Assembly: GCA_026874595.1 (NCBI GenBank)
Contig: CM049313.1
Location: 51,881,659 to 51,945,658 of the forward strand
Reading direction: 5' to 3'
DNA length: 64,000 nucleotides
Source: Sipunculus nudus
Taxonomy: Eukaryota > Annelida > Sipuncula > Golfingiida > Sipunculidae
The notes under the pieces were generated by a model. The model saw nothing but the letters and a program-made list of their open reading frames with translations. It had not been told where the DNA came from and did no database searches. A program made the position numbers and the translations under genes. Shown here piece after piece: positions 60,580 through 64,000 of the stretch. The first letter of the stretch is position 1, and the number at the start of each line of letters is the position of its first letter.

Positions 60580-63500
60580 CTCAATTAGTAGTAGTTCTTC
60601 AGGGAAAAAAAACCATATAATTATAGAGTATCACATGCAGAGTATTGCATCAAGTAACACTGTCTGGGGGAACCTTTGTTGAAAATCACACCGCTGTAAC
60701 AGCTTATAGTGTTCATTCTTTTGAATCAAGTCATGTTGTGTAATATTCGGCCATAAATCTGCATGTGTGCTTATACAAACTTTCAAATCTTGATTACCCT
60801 TTTACGCCTGCGAGTCATTCCCCTCACATTTAAAGATAAATTGACGCCACTGGGTATAAATGAATATCAAAGAGGGTAATGTTGTCCTTTCAGTCAAGTT
60901 GAACAAGAATTGTTTAATCGGAAAATTACATAAACATAGGTGTTTTGTGGTAATGATTACAAGAAATAAGTAACATTTAGTGACCATGAGAAATGTAATC
61001 AAAAGTGTTTCCTTGAAATGTAACACATTTTGGCTTTAAAGTTTGACAATTGGGACAAGTATCCCCGGCTGTCCCACAGTGCCCAACTGGAAGCGGTTAA
61101 TTTGAGTAGAAATTACCTCTGGCGGAGGGGTGGGCGATATGTACCTCTTTGCGACACGATGCTATTCGAACTTCTATTATATCAAGCAGTCTCTCCACCT
61201 TCCTTTTACAGGTATCTTCGCAATCATTTCTAGGTTGCATCTCTGGATGTAACCTTCATATAAACAATTATCCCCCAGAGGATATATACCCTTGTAAACC
61301 TTCTGCAGAATCGGTAAAATTAGTATTTTAAAGCAAATTATTTAAAGCACCTAATTGGAGCGAATGTTAGAGCGAATGTTTTATAAATGTACCACACCGT
61401 GACGAAAATATCCAATGACGTGTTTTCTTGAGTTCTAGACTTCCAAACCACTCCAAACAAAGTAATATGTCTATATATAAATTCAACAATTCACGTAACC
61501 TCGACAGTCAGGTAGCTTAGCGTCAAATTTTGGCCAAACTGTTAATTATCGGACAAAAGCATCAAACTTTATAGGTGGATACAGTATATCGAGGCGGCTG
61601 ATTTAAAGGGGGTGCCCACGTGAGGTATACACTAGTTTTATTTAAGTGTCTTATATCTATATAGCCCTGCTCACCGAAATAACGAAATTTAACATAAAAA
61701 TAGGAATGGTTAATGGGGGAATAATAACAAGAGACACGCTTTATCGCTTTAAGATATTGCAAATGATATACCAAATTAAAGCCAAAGAAGGATATTTTCC
61801 ATTTTAAAATATTTATTTTTTTAATCATGTGCGCAAGAAGCCAACATAACATCACATGTCATTTGACCTGCATGACAGATCTCAAAAAGGTAGTGATCAA
61901 CCATGTGCAAAATGAAACAAAATGTTTAAGTGAAGAAGAACATATATGTATTATGTAGATGGTTGATTTAATAGATTTTTATATCCTGTGTCTGGCTCTT
62001 ATTAGAGAGTATTGTCTGTAAGGACTTACTGATAACTGCCTTTGTGGTGATTTTACTGGAATTTAATATGGGAACAGAATTCAGCTTATAAACCTTCTCA
62101 ACCTTTGATAATCATTTTTAGCATTTTTTGCTAACATTTTAGTTAAAGTCGTGACTTAGGCCAAAAGGCCCTAGCAAAATATAAATGTTATCAGTCTAAA
62201 TTTATCCTGTCATGTTCTTTTTGAGCCAGAAAAAAGAGCGGCTTGTCTCTGTTATGAAATCAAAAGTATAAATAATATGCCTTCTAATTTAAAATTCCCA
62301 GACTTCTTATATTATTGTACTTTATACAACAAGTCTGTTCTGCATTTTTATGTAGTACAATGTCTCTTTGGTTTATACAGGGAATTTCCTACAGTGGCTT
62401 AATAAATAAGATGTTACTTGAATATTCATTATATTTTCTAGAGATCATGTATGTAGAATATTCACCTATATTTCTTATCCCTTTCTTATTCCTGCTCATA
62501 TTTTTTTACTTCATTTCAGTTTCCCTTTTTTGATTTTGGTAACGTACAAATAAATATCATAAATACATGATTCATTTTGTATTATATTTTATGCAAACCA
62601 GCCGTTAAAACTAACTTCATATGCCGTACTACGTAAGTAATATCTTTATTTAATGATTTAATCGTTAGAGAGATTTCTCTAAATAAATGAAAGCTTTAAA
62701 GTATATATCTGGATCCCAAAATTAACCGGTTATATTTCATATCCAATATTTGTGTCTTCTGTCTCCGAGCAGTCTGAAATTCCCGCTAGAGGTTCTATGG
62801 TTTAGAAAAATCCACATTGGCAAACACTGCTGAACCACATACCTCGCCAATGTAAAGGTGTAAACTCAAGGCAAAGCCCCCATTTCCTAAAACATATTTT
62901 GTGTTTGTTATATAAAACATTAAACTTACACCAAGATGGCAGTCACAGCATCATAATACAACTTAAGCATATTCATATTTATTTTACAAAACTTACTAAT
63001 TATAAACAATCATAAATCATATATCTAAACAATAAAGAATGGATAAGTGCTTTTATATACCACGAATGTTATACTAAGTATATGAATTGCCTAAATATGT
63101 ACTTTCCTTGCCAATTGAATTAAGTTGAGAGTTGGGTTCAGCACACGTATTTTATCCAAATGAAATGAGTTGTAATCAATTATGTATTTACTGCCATATG
63201 TATGTAAACATATACAAACCGTAGTTCAAAAGCTGCTTTAAGCTCATTAAAATGCAAGATGAAATGACTACACTGCCATTAAAAGCTTGGTCATGTTGAA
63301 ACTATCCAACTCAAATCGATAATATTACTGGCATTTAATTTTATAGAAATTTATTTCTCTTAACGATCAAAACACCCAGCAGATCGCCATAAGTCCTCAT
63401 TAACTTATATTTGTTCCCTCAAGGTATCCACAATATCAGAGTGCATAGATCTGAAAAAAGCCTCGAGCCAAATTTGACCACTTCAGTTGCATATTATTAG

Positions 63501-64000
63501 GATAAGTGGTAAACAATAGTTCTTTCTGTCTCAATTCTGGCAATTTTACTGCTTGATACTATAAAATGAAGTGATTGAGATGTATTAATTCACAGTCCCT
63601 TAATGGTGGAACATTGAGGCAGCTCAACAAAGTGTTTCAATAAAATGTGTAAATACGTATTCATACACAGCATTTGAACAGATGGCCCTTCTGGAATTGA
63701 CGATGAGTGTACAATATATGATAAACATTCTTATTCAAAATCTGCGGCCGACAAACCTACTGCCTGTGCAAGCTTTGTCTAGTTAAAAAGATGGTCCAGT
63801 TCATACAGACTAAAAATTTAAACTCTAGTCCTACTCTGAGCTGCCAAGATAGCACATATGCTTATATGATCTCTACCATCCTAACAGTTATGTTGTATTG
63901 ATTTAAATTTAAAAAAATATATAAAATTAAAAAAAATATATTAAAAAAGCTCAGCTCCAGCATTTTAACTTCGAAACATGGAACCAATTTAACTTAGTCA
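60579..64000. other. No gene seen
   Basis: AT-rich unique-looking DNA to the end of the window. Open frames of 60-97 codons (for example 61030-61233 plus, 61562-61855 minus, 62315-62533 plus) carry no recognisable domain or splice context. No transposon end was identified. An exon of a large gene could hide here, but nothing in the sequence supports one. Confidence 0.5.

Noticed and set aside
61110-61150. Possible third copy of the CTCCGCCA repeat (CTCTGGCGGAGGGG)
   Set aside because: Only the short word matches; no body or second end.

Overview
The window is eukaryotic, AT-rich, intergenic or intronic DNA made almost entirely of transposable elements, minisatellites and microsatellites. I found no convincing host gene, tRNA or rRNA gene, CRISPR array or operon. 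The repeat content (L2/CR1-like and L1/Tx1-like LINEs, tRNA-derived SINEs with TA tails, pogo/Tigger-like ends, and pearl- or HINE-like elements carrying tandem cores and ACGG tetramers) fits a marine invertebrate. A mollusc, perhaps a bivalve, is my best guess. This is inference from repeat style, not from a host gene.

Layout. 1-4800: a 34-bp minisatellite in three blocks, broken by an unrelated insert and by a 5'-truncated LINE on the minus strand whose reverse transcriptase (RT) C-terminal half is still open. 4800-15300: AT-rich unique-looking DNA with microsatellites, one small MITE and a remnant of the 34-bp satellite. 15300-28000: a TA-tailed SINE, three tandem-array elements (A, B, C) of one family and a fourth (D) that starts here, plus a decayed Jockey-like LINE (21395-24240) carrying an internal 141-bp tandem array and a SINE. 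27040-43440: a four-level nest. Array element D holds an almost full-length L1/Tx1-like LINE, which is split inside its RT domain by a 9-kb DNA transposon. That transposon has inverted arms, each made of two tandem ~757-bp units, and it holds an L2-like LINE. 43500-64000: further SINE copies, pogo/Tigger-like ends set against TA arrays, a 30-bp minisatellite element ending in a hairpin, a decayed LINE fragment, a second MITE copy, and long stretches in which I see no gene.

The most interesting items are the nest, which gives an ordered insertion history; the transposon with duplicated inverted arms; and the array-element family. In that family the left terminus (GCTCAGCTGA) is the inverted copy of one arm of a long 3' hairpin. 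With the tandem core and the tetramer run, this matches the layout described for non-autonomous Helentron/HINE and mollusc pearl elements.
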